A DNA stretch of 64,000 bases from Mycobacterium sp. IS-1264. Lineage in GTDB: Bacteria > Actinomycetota > Actinomycetes > Mycobacteriales > Mycobacteriaceae. Positions within the stretch are counted from its first letter, which is position 1. The number at the start of each line of letters is the position of its first letter. The stretch is taken from positions 52,830-116,829 of the forward strand of contig NZ_MBES01000064.1 in NCBI RefSeq assembly GCF_001954195.1, written 5' to 3'. Made by a program: the position numbers and the translations under genes. This document shows positions 53,546 to 64,000 of the stretch, one piece after another. Under the pieces are notes generated by a model. That model did no database searches, had not been told where the DNA came from, and saw only the letters and a program-made list of their open reading frames with translations.

Positions 53546-54031
53546 GTGACGATGACCGATTCAGTCAATACCACTAACGACGAAGCCGCCCAGCTCTGGG
53601 TGGAGTCTTACCAGGGCGAAGTATTGGGCGAGGCGTACTTTGCCGGGATGGCGGAGCGCAACACCGACCCGGCCCTGCGCGAGAAGATCGACCTGTTGAG
53701 GTGCCTCGAGCGCTCCACCAAGGAGCTGCTGGAGCCCGTGATCGCGCGTTTGGGCATCCCCGCGGAGCCGGACAAGGCCGTGCTCGACGCCGCGGGCAGC
53801 GTCACCGAAGTCGAGTACCTGCCCATGCTGCAGAGCTTTGTCGGGGCGGCCGCGGAATACCTGGGTCGGTACACGCGGCTCCGCACGTTGGTCGAGGGTT
53901 CGGACGCGCCGATCGTCGATCAGCTCATCGCGCACGAACTCGCGTTCGAGTTGTTCGCTCGCCGCGAGCTGGCCGGAGAGACCGACACCTCGACCGAGCC
54001 CATCCGTGCGCTCAGCCACGTGACCTGCTGA
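53546..54031 (+). CDS. Helical protein of unknown function
   Basis: 161 residues from GTG 53546, chosen because AAGGAGG (53531-53537) is 8 nt upstream; an ATG two codons later is less well placed. The sequence is almost all helical and acidic (AAQLWVESYQGEVLGEAYFAGMAERN; LREKIDLLRCLERSTKELLEPV; DQLIAHELAFELFARREL) and looks like a four-helix ferritin-like bundle, but no clear metal motif is seen. Confidence 0.7.
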   Translation: MTMTDSVNTTNDEAAQLWVESYQGEVLGEAYFAGMAERNTDPALREKIDLLRCLERSTKELLEPVIARLGIPAEPDKAVLDAAGSVTEVEYLPMLQSFVGAAAEYLGRYTRLRTLVEGSDAPIVDQLIAHELAFELFARRELAGETDTSTEPIRALSHVTC

Positions 54032-54045
54032 CCGCGGGCTGGTCG

Positions 54046-54408
54046 TCAGTGGTGCCAGGGGCAGAGGTCGTTGATTGCGATCCCGACGATCTGGTTCGCC
54101 CCGTCCGGACCCAGCCCCGGATTGTCCCGCAGGAAATAGCTCGCCGTCTCCTGCGGTGTGAGGCCTCGGTCCATCAGCCCACACATATCCAGGGCCTGGT
54201 CCAATCCCACGGTTCTGCCCCCGGCGTCCCGGTAACCGGCCGCGGCGACGTCTGCCTCGAACGCACGCAGAGCGCAGTCCGGCGCCGGTCCGGGCCCCAC
54301 GATGCATCCCGGTGGCGGATCGGCGTTCGCGTCAGGGACGGCGGCCACAGCCGCGAAGGCCACGAAGATCGCGCCGGCAGACCGGATGATGCCCGCACTC
54401 TTTGCCAT
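54046..54408 (-). CDS. DUF732-like small secreted protein
   Basis: 120 residues from ATG 54408 (GTG two codons earlier possible). The signal peptide (GAIFVAFAAVAAVPDANA) ends at an AxA site. The mature part has FEADVAAAGYRDAGGRTVGLDQALDMCGLMDRGLTPQETASYFLRDNPG, a DUF732 pattern, with four Cys. Function is unknown. It is convergent with the helical protein gene, 14 bp apart. Confidence 0.75.
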   Translation of the reverse strand: MAKSAGIIRSAGAIFVAFAAVAAVPDANADPPPGCIVGPGPAPDCALRAFEADVAAAGYRDAGGRTVGLDQALDMCGLMDRGLTPQETASYFLRDNPGLGPDGANQIVGIAINDLCPWHH

Positions 54409-54490
54409 ACCCACGGCGAAAACAGTAGACGTAGTCCGGTGAAATCGCCTGGCAATTCGTAAAAGTCACCCGCCGGCTACCGGCCGTTGA

Positions 54491-54871
54491 TCACGGCGTT
54501 CCCGAACACATGAAGGGAAACCCGCACCATGGCTTCTGCGTCGCTTCGGGCGGCGGCGGGTCGGTTCCCTCCCAAACTCCGGGGGTGACGTTTCCGTGGC
54601 CCCAGACGACGCCGTACCACGTGTGGCATTGAGTCTTGTCCCAGTTGACATTTGGCGGGCAGCCGCGGCCGGTTTGAGGGTGAAGGCCACCCTTTTCATC
54701 TCCCGGGCAGCATTTGTACGGCCCGGATGCGCCGGGCGGCACTGGCCCGTCTCCCGGGATGACCGGCTGGGCGTGTGCGATACCTAGGCCGAGTCCGGTT
54801 CCGGTAAGCGCGAGAACTCCCGACATCAGCGCCCCGGCAACGAATTTCTTTGCGGTTCGGTTGTATGACAT
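54491..54871 (-). CDS. Cysteine-rich secreted protein of unknown function
   Basis: 126 residues from ATG 54871 (MSYNRTAKKFVAGALMSGVL). The signal peptide ends near GIAHAQ. The mature region is Pro/Gly-rich with paired cysteines (YKCCPGDEKGG, GRGCPPNVNWDKTQCHTWYG, KPWCGFPFMCSGTP), common in mycobacterial exported proteins. It is divergent from the ABC-F gene across 71 bp. Confidence 0.7.
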   Translation of the reverse strand: MSYNRTAKKFVAGALMSGVLALTGTGLGLGIAHAQPVIPGDGPVPPGASGPYKCCPGDEKGGLHPQTGRGCPPNVNWDKTQCHTWYGVVWGHGNVTPGVWEGTDPPPPEATQKPWCGFPFMCSGTP

Positions 54872-54942
54872 TTCCTCAGCTAACCGGGTGTGGGCCGCTA
54901 CCGATCCCAATATCCGGACTTCGCTCGACTAACGTCGGCCCG

Positions 54943-56706
54943 GTGGCGCACCTACTCGGGGCCGAGGCCGTACACCTCGAATATCCGACTCAGGTGGTCT
55001 TCGATTCGATCACGCTGGGTGTCAACGACGGCGCGCGCATCGGCATCGTGGGGCGAAACGGCGACGGCAAGTCCAGCCTGCTGGCCCTGCTGACCGGCCA
55101 GCTGCCGCCCGATTCCGGCCGGGTCACCCGGCGCAGCGGGTTGCGGGTCAGCGCGCTGAGCCAGGCGGACACGCTCGACGCGGATCGCACCGTGGGCTGG
55201 ACGCTGGTCGGCGAGCGGGCCGATCACCAGTGGGCCGGTGACCCGCGGGCCCGCGACGTGGTCGGCGGCCTGGTCTCCGACATCGCCTGGGACGCGCAGA
55301 TCGCCACGCTCAGCGGCGGCCAGCGACGTCGGGTGCAGCTCGCCAGGCTGCTGATCGGCGAATGGGACGTGATCGCCCTCGACGAGCCCACCAACCACCT
55401 CGACATCGAGGGCATCACCTGGCTGGCCGACCACCTGAAACAGCGCTGGGCGCGCAACACCGGCGGCCTGCTGCTGGTGACGCACGATCGCTGGTTTCTC
55501 GACGAGGTCGCCACCACCACGTGGGAGGTGCACGACGGGATCGTCGAGCCATTCGAAGGCGGGTACGCGGCGTATGTGCTGCAGCGCGTCGAGCGCGACC
55601 GGCTGGCCGCCGTGGCCGAAGCCAAACGGCAGAACCTGATGCGCAAGGAGCTGGCCTGGCTGCGGCGGGGGGCGCCGGCGCGAACGTCGAAGCCGAAGTT
55701 CCGGATCGAGGCCGCCAACCAGCTGATCGCCGACGTGCCGCCCCTGCGCAACCGGGTCGAGTTGGCCAAGCTGGCGACCGCGCGGCTCGGGAAGGACGTC
55801 GTCGATCTGCTCGACGTGTCGGTCTCGTTTGGCGGCCGGCCCGTGCTGCGCGACGTCGAATGGCGAATTGCCCCGGGTGAACGCACCGGCATCGTCGGCG
55901 CCAACGGCGCCGGGAAGTCGACCCTGCTGGGGCTGATCGCGGGCACGGTTCAGCCGGACACCGGGCGCGTCAAGCGCGGCAAGAGCGTCAAACTCGCCGT
56001 CCTCGACCAACGGGGTGAGGAGCTGGCCGCGCTCGCGGGCGACCGTATCGCCGACGTGTTGGGCGAGCTGCGCGGCGGCTATCAGGTCGACGGCCGCGAC
56101 GTCAGCCCCGCCCAGCTGCTGGAGCGACTCGGATTCGGCCGGGGTCAGCTGTCCGCGCGCGTCGGCGACCTGTCCGGCGGCCAGCGACGCCGGCTGCAGC
56201 TCATGCTCACCCTGTTGTCCGAGCCGAACGTGTTGCTCCTCGACGAGCCGACCAACGACGTGGACACCGAAATGCTGACCGCCACCGAGGATTTGCTCGA
56301 CTCGTGGGCGGGCACCCTGATCGTCGTCTCGCACGACCGGTATCTGCTCGAGCGTGTGACCGACCAGCAGTACGCGATTCTCGACGGCCGGTTGCGGCAC
56401 CTGCCCGGCGGCATCGACGAATATCTGCGGCTGGCAACCCATTCCGCGACCACCACGCCCACTGCAGAGCCGCCGGGGCCCAAGCCGGGCGCTCAGCGTC
56501 GCGCCACCGAAAAGGAATTGGCCGCGGCGGACCGCCAGCTGGCTCGCCTCGCCGAGCGAATCGCGGCAAAACACGCCGAACTTGCCGAGCATGACCAGTC
56601 CGACCATGTCGCGCTGACTCGACTGACCGAAGAGTTGCGCGAACTCGAAAAAGAGGTGGCGGCAACGGAAGCGCGCTGGCTCGAGCTATCGGAGGTGCTG
56701 GAATGA
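54943..56706 (+). CDS. ABC-F ATPase (intact counterpart of Rv1668c/Rv1667c)
   Basis: 587 residues from GTG 54943 (VAHLLGAEAVHLEYP). Two ABC domains without membrane segments: Walker A IVGRNGDGKSSLLALL and IVGANGAGKSTLLGLI, signatures [16 protein letters not shown] and DLSGGQRRRLQLMLTL, Walker B VIALDEPTNHLD and [12 protein letters not shown], joined by a charged linker. A coiled coil ends the protein. ABC-F proteins act on ribosomes in translation or antibiotic resistance. In M. tuberculosis this gene is annotated as two fragments; here it is whole. Confidence 0.92.
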   Translation: MAHLLGAEAVHLEYPTQVVFDSITLGVNDGARIGIVGRNGDGKSSLLALLTGQLPPDSGRVTRRSGLRVSALSQADTLDADRTVGWTLVGERADHQWAGDPRARDVVGGLVSDIAWDAQIATLSGGQRRRVQLARLLIGEWDVIALDEPTNHLDIEGITWLADHLKQRWARNTGGLLLVTHDRWFLDEVATTTWEVHDGIVEPFEGGYAAYVLQRVERDRLAAVAEAKRQNLMRKELAWLRRGAPARTSKPKFRIEAANQLIADVPPLRNRVELAKLATARLGKDVVDLLDVSVSFGGRPVLRDVEWRIAPGERTGIVGANGAGKSTLLGLIAGTVQPDTGRVKRGKSVKLAVLDQRGEELAALAGDRIADVLGELRGGYQVDGRDVSPAQLLERLGFGRGQLSARVGDLSGGQRRRLQLMLTLLSEPNVLLLDEPTNDVDTEMLTATEDLLDSWAGTLIVVSHDRYLLERVTDQQYAILDGRLRHLPGGIDEYLRLATHSATTTPTAEPPGPKPGAQRRATEKELAAADRQLARLAERIAAKHAELAEHDQSDHVALTRLTEELRELEKEVAATEARWLELSEVLE

Positions 56707-58004
56707 ATGGTTACCGGCCGGTGCCTTACCTGCCCGGCGAGGCGTTGCTCGCGCTGTATCGGCGTCGCGGCGCGGTGATCAACTCTGGTATCGGCCGGCA
56801 CGGCTACACCTACCTCCTGGGACCCGAGGCGAACAAGTTCGTCTTCGCCAACGCCGACGCGTTCAGCTGGCGCGAAACCTTCGAGAACCTGGCGCTCGTC
56901 GACGGGCCCACGGCGTTGATCGTCAGCGACGGGGACGACCACCGGCGTCGGCGCAGTGTGGTGGCGCCGGGCCTGCGGCACCGGCAGATCCAGGACTACG
57001 TGCAGACCATGGTGTCCACTATCGACACCGTCATCGACGGCTGGCGGCCCGGGCAACGGCTGGACATCTATCGGCAGTGCCGCTCGGCGGTCCGGCGTAG
57101 CACCGCAGAAAGCCTGTTCGGCTCGCGGATCGCGACGCACTCCGACTTCCTCGGGGAGCAACTCCAACCCCTGCTGGACCTGACTCATCAACTGCCGCAG
57201 GTGGTGGCGCTACAACGCCGGCTCAACTTGCGGGGATGGCGACGGGCGACGGCCGCGCGCTCGCGCCTGCACGACTTCGTCGACGCCCAAATCGCCTGCG
57301 CCCGCGCCGGTCCCAGGCCCGACGACCACATGCTGACCATGCTGATCAACGGTCGCGGCGACGAGGGTTACGCCTTGAGTAACAACGAAATTCGCGACGA
57401 GATCGTTTCGCTCATTACCGCGGGCTACGAAACGACCAGCGGCGCGCTCGCCTGGGCGATCTACACGCTGCTGACCCTGCCCGGCGCGTGGGAGAGCGCC
57501 GCCGACGAAGTGACCCGCGTGCTTGGTGGCCGGCCGCCGGCCGCCGCCGATTTGAATGCGCTCACCTATCTCAACGGCGTTGTGCACGAGACGCTTCGGC
57601 TCTACTCACCCGGGGTGATCTCCGCCCGGCGGGTGATGCGCGACCTCCGGTTCGGCGGGCACCGCATCCGCGCCGGACGGTTGTTGATCTTCAGCGCGTA
57701 CGTGACGCACCGGCTTCCCGAGATCTGGCCGGACCCAACCGAATTCCGGCCGGCCCGTTGGGATCCCGGCGCGCCCGGTTACCGCAAGCCGGCACCGCAC
57801 GAGTTCATCCCGTTCAGCGGCGGCTTGCACCGCTGCATCGGGGCGGCGATGGCGACCACCGAGATGACGGTCATGCTGGCCCGGCTGGTCGCCAGGACCC
57901 GGCTGCGGCTACCCGCTCAGCGGATTCGCGCGGCCAACCTCGCCGCGTTGGCACCCAAGCCGGGCCTGACCGTCGACGTCGTCGACTCAGTGCCAGCGCA
58001 ATAG
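56703..58004 (+). CDS. cyp139: Cytochrome P450 CYP139
   Basis: 433 residues. The I-helix [11 protein letters not shown] provides the oxygen-activating Thr, the K-helix HETLRLYSP the ExxR, and [17 protein letters not shown] the heme ligand Cys378. Length and location between the ABC-F and type III PKS genes match CYP139A1 (Rv1666c). It probably oxidises a polyketide product of this locus. It overlaps the ABC-F stop by 4 bp. Confidence 0.93.
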   Translation: MNGYRPVPYLPGEALLALYRRRGAVINSGIGRHGYTYLLGPEANKFVFANADAFSWRETFENLALVDGPTALIVSDGDDHRRRRSVVAPGLRHRQIQDYVQTMVSTIDTVIDGWRPGQRLDIYRQCRSAVRRSTAESLFGSRIATHSDFLGEQLQPLLDLTHQLPQVVALQRRLNLRGWRRATAARSRLHDFVDAQIACARAGPRPDDHMLTMLINGRGDEGYALSNNEIRDEIVSLITAGYETTSGALAWAIYTLLTLPGAWESAADEVTRVLGGRPPAAADLNALTYLNGVVHETLRLYSPGVISARRVMRDLRFGGHRIRAGRLLIFSAYVTHRLPEIWPDPTEFRPARWDPGAPGYRKPAPHEFIPFSGGLHRCIGAAMATTEMTVMLARLVARTRLRLPAQRIRAANLAALAPKPGLTVDVVDSVPAQ

Positions 58005-59048
58005 CACCATTTCCGAGGAGAATCCGGGGCCCATCGCAAGCAACAGCACGTGGCTGCCGCTCGGTGGCGGCTTGGCGATCGTGTCGCGCAGGATGTGCAG
58101 TACCGAGGCCGACGACAGGTTGCCGATTTCGCCGAGCGAACGCCACGTCAGCTCGAGCGCCTCGGGCGGCAGCTCCACACTCTTGGCGATCGCGTCGATT
58201 ACCTTCGGTCCACCGGGGTGGGCCACCCACGCACCGATGTCGTCCTTGGTCAGGCCGCGTGAGGCGAGGAAGGTGTTGACGTCGCCGGCCAGGTGGCGCT
58301 CGATGAGGGTCGGCAGCTCGGGTGACAGCATGAGCTGCAGGCCGGCGGAATCGACGTTCCAGCCCATGATCTGCAGCGAATCCGGGTACAGGCGGCTGTG
58401 CGAATCGAGGATGTCGGGGCCACTCGCCGTCATTTGCTCGGCGCGACGATCGCCGACGGCGACCACGGCCGCCGCGCCGTCGCCGAACATCGCGGTGGCG
58501 ACCAGACCCGACACGGTCGGCTTGACCGCCGGGAAGCTCAGCGAGCAGAGCTCGACCGACACCAGGACCGCGACGCCGTCGGGCGCGCCGCGCAGGTAGT
58601 CGTGCAGCCGACCCAGCCCCGCCGCGCCGGCCGCGCAACCCAGGCCGAACATCGGCACCCGGCGCACGTCGGGGCGCAGGCCGAGGCGTCCGACGATCCG
58701 GGCATCCAATGACGGCACCAGAACGCCGGTCACGGTCGTGGTGGCGATCATGTCGATGTCGTGCGGTTGCAGGCCCGCCTCGTCGAGTGCGCCCAGCAGC
58801 GCCTCGCAACCCAGCTCCACCGCGTTCTCGATGAAGACCTCGTTCGCCTCGCCGAAGTCGGTCAGCGACGGATATTTCTCCAGGGGCAGAACCAGGTGGC
58901 GGCTGTTCACCCGCGCGCCCGCGTGCAGGCGCCGGACGATCCCCTCGTGTTCCTTCAATACGGGGAGCTCGACGAATTGGTCGGTAATTTCGCTTTGGCG
59001 GTACCGATGTGGCGGCAAGGCACCGAACACTCCTGCGATGACGCTCAT
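57987..59048 (-). CDS. pks11: Type III polyketide synthase (Pks11-like)
   Basis: 353 residues of the chalcone synthase family: catalytic Cys138 in [12 protein letters not shown], His in [14 protein letters not shown], Asn in [13 protein letters not shown], and the GPGFSSEM C-terminal loop. M. tuberculosis Pks11 makes alkyl pyrones from long-chain starters. It overlaps CYP139 by 18 bp in convergent orientation. A 144-bp AT-richer gap before it probably carries its promoter. Confidence 0.93.
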   Translation of the reverse strand: MSVIAGVFGALPPHRYRQSEITDQFVELPVLKEHEGIVRRLHAGARVNSRHLVLPLEKYPSLTDFGEANEVFIENAVELGCEALLGALDEAGLQPHDIDMIATTTVTGVLVPSLDARIVGRLGLRPDVRRVPMFGLGCAAGAAGLGRLHDYLRGAPDGVAVLVSVELCSLSFPAVKPTVSGLVATAMFGDGAAAVVAVGDRRAEQMTASGPDILDSHSRLYPDSLQIMGWNVDSAGLQLMLSPELPTLIERHLAGDVNTFLASRGLTKDDIGAWVAHPGGPKVIDAIAKSVELPPEALELTWRSLGEIGNLSSASVLHILRDTIAKPPPSGSHVLLLAMGPGFSSEMVLLRWH

Positions 59049-59192
59049 GCCCTACCCTCTGCTCAAATGGGATTTCCCCGGTTCCCAAAGTTTAGCCGTC
59101 ACGTGTCGGGCGGCAAAGCCAGTGCTATTCAACATCTGTCAAATAGTTGCCCGGGGGCCGTCGCGTAATCGATTCTGCCAGCGCAGCTTTCG

Positions 59193-62100
59193 TCAAGCAA
59201 TGCCATCGTCGTCATCTTGTTTGAGCGCCATCGCGATCAACGCATCGGGACTTAAAGAGTCGATAACGTCGTCACTGACGGTGGAATCGGGAACAGCCTT
59301 TTCCGATTGGCCGGCGAGCAGTAAAAGCTTGTCGAGCAATCCTGTTCGGCGCAGTTCCTGGAGTGGAATCTTTCGCAGCGTCGACCAAATCTTCTCGTCG
59401 TCCGATTCATGATCGCCGTGCAGAAGTTGTTGAAGGTAAGCGGCCAATGCCGCTGGGGTCGGATAGTCGAAGATCAACGTGCGCGACAATGCCAACCCGG
59501 TTTCGGTCGTGAGACGGTTGCGCAGTTCGACCCCGGTCATCGACTCGAACCCGAGGTCTTCGAAGGCGCGCTCGGCGTCGATGTCATGGCCGCCGGGATG
59601 CCCCAACACCGCGGCGGCGTGCGAGCACACCAACTCCTGCAGCCGGCGGTGCTGCTCGGCCGGAGGCAGCGCCCGCAGCTGCTCGGCCAGGCCCGCCCAG
59701 CGGCTCGCGATCGGCGCCCCCGCGGCCGCGCCCAGCCAATACCGGTGGCGGGCGAATCCGTATGTCGGCAAGTCCACTCGACGGGCCGGGGTGCCGGTCA
59801 ACACCGACGGCCAATCCACCTCCACACCTGCGGTGAACACGCGCCCGGCAGCGCTGAGCAGCGAATCGATTTCGGGACGGTCGTCGGCCAACGTCACCAC
59901 CGCCCTGCCCCGCTCGCTCGTCAACGATTGCTCGACCGCGGCCGTGAGGCCCGCCCCGGGACCCGCCTCCACAAACACGTCGGCCCCGAGCGACTCGGCT
60001 GCCCTTACGCTGTCGACGAAACGGACTGGTCGCCGCACATGCTCGACCCAGTACTGCGGCGACCCATAGCCGTCGCCGGCCAGCTGCCCAGTCACGTTGG
60101 ATACCAATCCCATTCGCGGCTGACCCACCGACACGTCCGCCACCACCCGGCCGAATTCGTCGAGGATGGGGTCCATCAACGGCGAATGAAACGCATGCGA
60201 GACCGCCAGCCGATGCACGCGACGGCCCTGCTGCGCGAACCGATCCGCGATGGCGGCCACCGAACCCTGTTCGCCCGAAATCACCACCGCCGTCGGCCCG
60301 TTGACCGCCGCGATACTCACGCCGTCGCGCAGCAGCGCGGCCGCCTCGTCTTCCCCGGCGGCGACCGCGACCATCGCCCCACCGGCCGGCAACCCCGCCA
60401 TCAACCGGCCCCGGGCCGCGACCACCTTTGCCGCATCTCCCAGCGACAACACGCCCGCCACGTACGCCGCGGTGATCTCACCCACCGAATGACCCATCAC
60501 CACGTCGGGCACGACACCCCACGCTTGCCACAAGGCCGCCAACGCGACCTCGAGGGCGAACAACGCCGGCTGCGCGAACTCGGTGCTTTCCAGGAGCGCC
60601 GCATCGTCGCCCCACATCACGCGCTTGAGTGGCAGCCGCAGCTGCCCGTCCAACGCCCGCACGGATTCGTCAAAGGCGTTGGCGAACACCGGGAAACGCT
60701 CATACAGCGCGGCGCCCATCCCCAACCGCTGCGAGCCCTGGCCCGGAAACACCAGCGCCGTCTTGCCCGCCCCCTCGGCACGCCCCACCACGACGTCCGG
60801 GCCCGGCCGCCCGGCGGCCAATCCCGTCAACCCCGCGACGAACTGCCCGCGATCGCCACCGACCAGAACCGCGCGGTGCTCGAAGACCGACCGGGTCGTC
60901 GCCAACGACCACGCCACGTCGGCCACACCTACATGTTCATCCGTGCGCACATGTTCGGCCAGCCGCCCGGCCTGATTCCCCAGCGCTTCGGCCGACCGAG
61001 CCGACAGCACCCACGCGACCTCGGGGTCATCACGCTCGGCCACAAGGCTTTCCGGCGCCGCGGGAGCCTCCTCGACGATCACGTGCGCGTTCGTTCCGCC
61101 CATTCCGAACGACGACACTCCGGCCCGCTTCGGCCCGTTCCGCAGCGGCCAGGGTGTCAGCTCGGTATGGACGTGCAGCCCGAGGCTTTTCGGGTCGATT
61201 CCGGGCGCCGGTCTGGTGTAGTTGAGACTTGCCGGGATCATGGCGTTTTCGAGGGCCAGCACGGCCTTCAGGAGGCCGGCGATTCCCGCGGCGCTTCCGG
61301 TGTGGCCGATGTTGGTCTTGACCGATCCCACGCCGACCGGACGGTCCCGGCGCTCGGCGAAGATGTCACCCAACGCCCTCGCCTCGACCGGGTCACCGAT
61401 TTCGGTTCCGGTGCCGTGGGCTTCGATGTAGTCGATGTCGTCACTGTCGAGGCCCGCGCTGCATAGCGCGCGCCGGATGACGTCGGCTTGTGCGGAAACC
61501 GACGGCACAGTCTGGCCGGGAGAGCTGTGTCCGGAATTGCCCACGGCACTTCCCCGGATGATGGCGTGGATGCGGTTTCCGTCCGCCAGCGCCGCGGGCA
61601 GCGGCTTCAGCAGCACCAGGGCACCGCCTTCGCTGCGCACGTAGCCGTCCGCGCGTTCGTCGAAAGCATACGTGTGGCCCGACGGTGACAGCGCGCCGAA
61701 TTCCGTTTCCAGCAGCGCCGTTTCGTCGGCCAGATTGAGGTGGATCCCGCCGGCGATCGCGACCGGCGATTCGCCGGTGCGCAGGCTTTCGCATGCCAGG
61801 TGCACCGCGACCAGCGAGGACGATTGGCCGGAGTCAACGGTCATGCTGGAGCCCTGCAACCCGAAGGCGTAGGAGATTCTGTTGGCGATCATCCCCCTGC
61901 TGATCCCGGCGAACGAATGATGATCGAGATTGTCCAGGTTGTTCGGGGTGTCGTGGAGCGTAAGGACGGCGTAGTCGTCGGTCATCGCTCCGACGTAAAT
62001 CGAAACCCGCTCGCCGCGCAGCGTTTCCGGCACCACGAAGGCGTCCTCGAATAATTCCCATGCCAATTCGAGCGCCAATCGCTGCCTGGGATCCATCGCG

Positions 62101-62264
62101 CGGGCCTCGCGTGGCGACAGGTTGAAGAAGTCCGCGTCGAACTCGGCGACGTCGCCCGGCAACTGGGTGGCTTCCCGGCCATCGCGAACGAGGCGCCAGA
62201 AATCGCGTGGCCCGGCGGCGGAGGGGAACCTGCATGCCAGGCCGATGATCGCCACATCCGTCAT
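59193..62264 (-). CDS. pks9: Type I PKS, KSQ-AT-ACP (Pks9-like)
   Basis: 1023 residues. The ketosynthase is at about 1-425 with His motifs [12 protein letters not shown] and [11 protein letters not shown] intact, but the active-site Cys is replaced: [17 protein letters not shown] has Gln147 (KSQ). The acyltransferase (about 510-800) has GHSVGE and HAFH, the malonyl-CoA signature. The ACP has [15 protein letters not shown] near 925, and a charged C-terminal tail may be a docking domain. A KSQ domain decarboxylates malonyl-ACP to an acetyl starter. There is no N-terminal docking helix and no thioesterase. It overlaps the upstream PKS by 4 bp. Confidence 0.93.
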   Translation of the reverse strand: MTDVAIIGLACRFPSAAGPRDFWRLVRDGREATQLPGDVAEFDADFFNLSPREARAMDPRQRLALELAWELFEDAFVVPETLRGERVSIYVGAMTDDYAVLTLHDTPNNLDNLDHHSFAGISRGMIANRISYAFGLQGSSMTVDSGQSSSLVAVHLACESLRTGESPVAIAGGIHLNLADETALLETEFGALSPSGHTYAFDERADGYVRSEGGALVLLKPLPAALADGNRIHAIIRGSAVGNSGHSSPGQTVPSVSAQADVIRRALCSAGLDSDDIDYIEAHGTGTEIGDPVEARALGDIFAERRDRPVGVGSVKTNIGHTGSAAGIAGLLKAVLALENAMIPASLNYTRPAPGIDPKSLGLHVHTELTPWPLRNGPKRAGVSSFGMGGTNAHVIVEEAPAAPESLVAERDDPEVAWVLSARSAEALGNQAGRLAEHVRTDEHVGVADVAWSLATTRSVFEHRAVLVGGDRGQFVAGLTGLAAGRPGPDVVVGRAEGAGKTALVFPGQGSQRLGMGAALYERFPVFANAFDESVRALDGQLRLPLKRVMWGDDAALLESTEFAQPALFALEVALAALWQAWGVVPDVVMGHSVGEITAAYVAGVLSLGDAAKVVAARGRLMAGLPAGGAMVAVAAGEDEAAALLRDGVSIAAVNGPTAVVISGEQGSVAAIADRFAQQGRRVHRLAVSHAFHSPLMDPILDEFGRVVADVSVGQPRMGLVSNVTGQLAGDGYGSPQYWVEHVRRPVRFVDSVRAAESLGADVFVEAGPGAGLTAAVEQSLTSERGRAVVTLADDRPEIDSLLSAAGRVFTAGVEVDWPSVLTGTPARRVDLPTYGFARHRYWLGAAAGAPIASRWAGLAEQLRALPPAEQHRRLQELVCSHAAAVLGHPGGHDIDAERAFEDLGFESMTGVELRNRLTTETGLALSRTLIFDYPTPAALAAYLQQLLHGDHESDDEKIWSTLRKIPLQELRRTGLLDKLLLLAGQSEKAVPDSTVSDDVIDSLSPDALIAMALKQDDDDGIA

Positions 62265-64000
62265 CGGGGGCCGACGTCCTCGTCGAGGATGGCGAAGAGC
62301 TCGCTGTCGGTCGCGGTCGCGATGTCATCGCCGTCGTCGATGTGAGTTTGGCTGGGGGCCGGGGCGGTCAGACCGGTCAGAATGGCTTGGATGCGGGCGG
62401 AGAACTGGGCTTTCTCATCCGGGCTCCAGTCGGGTTGGTCGACCAGCGTTTGGAGCTCGCGGGCGATGTCGTTGAAACGAGCCAACCGGTCGGGCGCACT
62501 CCCGGTGATCGTCGCAAAGCTTAGCTGCTCGTCGACGTGTTCGGCCAAGGCCGCCGGGGTCGGGTGGTCGAAGATCAGGGCGGGCGAAAGGGTCAGTCCG
62601 GTAGCGGTTTTGAGCCGGTTGCGCAGTTCGACGGCGGTCAGCGAGTCGAATCCGAGGTCTTGGAACGGCAGCTGGGCGTCGATGTCCGCGCTGGGGCGGC
62701 CCAAAACGGTTGCGGCGTTGGTGGACACCAATTCCACCAGCTGCAGGTGACGCTGTTCGGCGCTGAGCCCCTGCAGCCGGGCGGCCAGCCCCGACGTCGA
62801 CACGGCAGTGTCGGTATCGATGACGAGCCGGCGCCCCGGACGAGCGGCCAGCTCACGAAGCAGCGGCGGCACTGCGCCGCTTGCGCCCAGCCCGGCCGCG
62901 TCGATGCGGGCGGCGACCAGCACGGGGCGCTCGGCCAGCATCGCTTCGTCGAAGAGTTGCAGGGCGTGTTCGGTGGACAGCGGCGCGAGCCCGGCTCGGG
63001 TCATGCGGGCCTTGTCGCGCTCGCCCAGGTGCCGGGTCATGCCGCTGGCCTGCTCCCACAACCCCCACGCCACCGACAACCCCGCCAACCCCTGCGCACG
63101 CCGGTAGGCGGCCAGGCCGTCGAGGAAACTGTTGGCCGCCGCGTAATTGCCCTGCCCCGGGGCGCCCACGATGCCGGCCATCGACGAAAACATCACAAAC
63201 GCCGACACATCCAAGCCTTGGGTCAGCTCGTGCAAGTTCCAGGCCCCATCCACCTTGGCCCGCAACACCGCATCCACCCGATCCGGCGTCAACGAACCGA
63301 TCAACCCGTCATCGAGCAGGCCCGCGGCATGAAACACCCCCCGGAGCGGGTATTGCGGCGGCAGCCCCGCGATCAACGCCGCGACCGCATCACGATCGGC
63401 CACATCGCAGGCCACCACCGACACCCGCGCCCCGGCCCCTTCTAGCCGCGACACCACCTCCGCGGCACCCTCGGCATCCGAGCCCCGGCGACTTACCAGC
63501 ACCACATGCGCCACCCCATAACGCGTCGCCAGATGCTCCGCCAGCGCCGAACCCGCCATCCCGGTCCCCCCGGTGACCACCACACTGCCCCCGGCCAGGC
63601 CACCGCCCGAGCCCGCCAGTACCGCGTTACCGGGCCCGTCGGGCAGCGTCAACACGACCTTGCCGACGTGGCGGGCCTGGCTGATGAAGCGATACGCCGT
63701 GGCGGCGGATCGCACGTCAAAGGTCTTGACCGGCAAGGGCTTCAACGTGTCCGCCGCGAAGAGCCCCATCAGCTCGGCCAGCATCGCCGCGATGTGGTCC
63801 GGGCCGGCCTCCATCAGATCGAACGCCCGGTAGTGCACACCGCGGTGGTCGGCCGCTACGAGTTGGGGGTCGCGCAGGTCGGTCTTGCCCATCTCGATGA
63901 AACGCCCACCATCGGACAGCAACCGCAGCGACGCGTCGATGAACTCACCGGCCAGCGAGTTGAGCACCACATCCACCCCGGCGCCGCCGGTGGCGGCAAG
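62261..64000 (-). CDS. Type I PKS, C-terminal ER-KR-ACP part (Pks8/Pks17-like; 5' end outside window)
   Basis: The frame is open to base 64000; at least 579 residues are visible. It begins inside an enoylreductase ([20 protein letters not shown]). A ketoreductase follows ([24 protein letters not shown] site; LDD motif in [10 protein letters not shown], indicating B-type stereochemistry; FSSMAGIVG Ser; [11 protein letters not shown]yr), then an ACP ([16 protein letters not shown]) and an acidic C-terminal tail. It should build reduced chain segments. Confidence 0.93.
   Translation of the reverse strand, partial: LAATGGAGVDVVLNSLAGEFIDASLRLLSDGGRFIEMGKTDLRDPQLVAADHRGVHYRAFDLMEAGPDHIAAMLAELMGLFAADTLKPLPVKTFDVRSAATAYRFISQARHVGKVVLTLPDGPGNAVLAGSGGGLAGGSVVVTGGTGMAGSALAEHLATRYGVAHVVLVSRRGSDAEGAAEVVSRLEGAGARVSVVACDVADRDAVAALIAGLPPQYPLRGVFHAAGLLDDGLIGSLTPDRVDAVLRAKVDGAWNLHELTQGLDVSAFVMFSSMAGIVGAPGQGNYAAANSFLDGLAAYRRAQGLAGLSVAWGLWEQASGMTRHLGERDKARMTRAGLAPLSTEHALQLFDEAMLAERPVLVAARIDAAGLGASGAVPPLLRELAARPGRRLVIDTDTAVSTSGLAARLQGLSAEQRHLQLVELVSTNAATVLGRPSADIDAQLPFQDLGFDSLTAVELRNRLKTATGLTLSPALIFDHPTPAALAEHVDEQLSFATITGSAPDRLARFNDIARELQTLVDQPDWSPDEKAQFSARIQAILTGLTAPAPSQTHIDDGDDIATATDSELFAILDEDVGPR

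Noticed and set aside
59409..61466. Plus-strand ORF of 685 codons opposite the Pks9-like gene
   Set aside because: Shadow frame of the PKS codon pattern; the translation is rich in His, Arg and Pro with no recognisable motif.

Overview
The window is high-GC actinobacterial chromosome, almost certainly from a slow-growing Mycobacterium. It carries a PPE gene, a PknE-type kinase, many GTG starts and ATGA/GTGA overlaps. From about 18.5 to 46.3 kb and again from 54.9 to 64 kb the gene order mirrors, in inverted orientation, the M. tuberculosis H37Rv block Rv1713-Rv1683 and Rv1668c-Rv1663. The species cannot be fixed from the sequence alone.

Region 1 (1-17 kb) is accessory and lipid/redox related. 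It holds the 3' end of a steroid-dehydrogenase-like flavoprotein, an amidohydrolase, a PadR regulator, a NYN-domain protein, a membrane protein with a histidine-rich loop and two paralogous C39-like secreted proteins. It also holds an oxidoreductase/flavin reductase pair behind a KstR-type operator, an SVP-type PPE protein with a SHOCT-like tail, pknE, a STAS protein and an F420-dependent oxidoreductase. Region 2 (17.3-18.4 kb) is a 1-kb segment with one DUF4242-adenylate cyclase fusion gene. It abuts the 3' end of tRNA-Pro(GGG), and a degenerate copy of that tRNA 3' half lies at its far side, so it looks like a small integrated element.

Region 3 (18.5-37.9 kb) is a conserved housekeeping block, all on the minus strand except one methyltransferase: tyrS, an lprJ-position protein, a TPR protein, glycerol-3-phosphate phosphatase, tlyA, nadK, recN, steA, mctB, pyrG, a NUDIX hydrolase, xerD, parA, scpA, scpB, a pseudouridine synthase, cmk and der. 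These serve chromosome maintenance, nucleotide supply, ribosome maturation and envelope functions. Region 4 (38-46.3 kb) has a BASS-family transporter, mpg, an unusual Amt ammonium transporter, an ABC exporter-TetR operon with two tandem palindromic operators over its promoter, a Trm112-like protein and a large hydrolase/acyl-CoA-synthetase fusion.

Region 5 (46.4-54.9 kb) breaks the M. tuberculosis synteny. It has a 13E12-type HNH protein with a perfect LexA box over its start codon, a PepSY protein, a FetAB-like ABC pair, a DUF1259 lipoprotein, a two-component system and small secreted proteins. Three 16-bp copies of one direct-repeat motif lie upstream of the PepSY, DUF1259 and two-component genes. 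They point to a small, apparently undescribed envelope or metal-response regulon.

Region 6 (54.9-64 kb) is the pks locus: an intact ABC-F protein, CYP139, a type III PKS, a KS-AT-ACP PKS whose ketosynthase cysteine is replaced by glutamine (KSQ), and the end of an ER-KR-ACP PKS that runs off the window.
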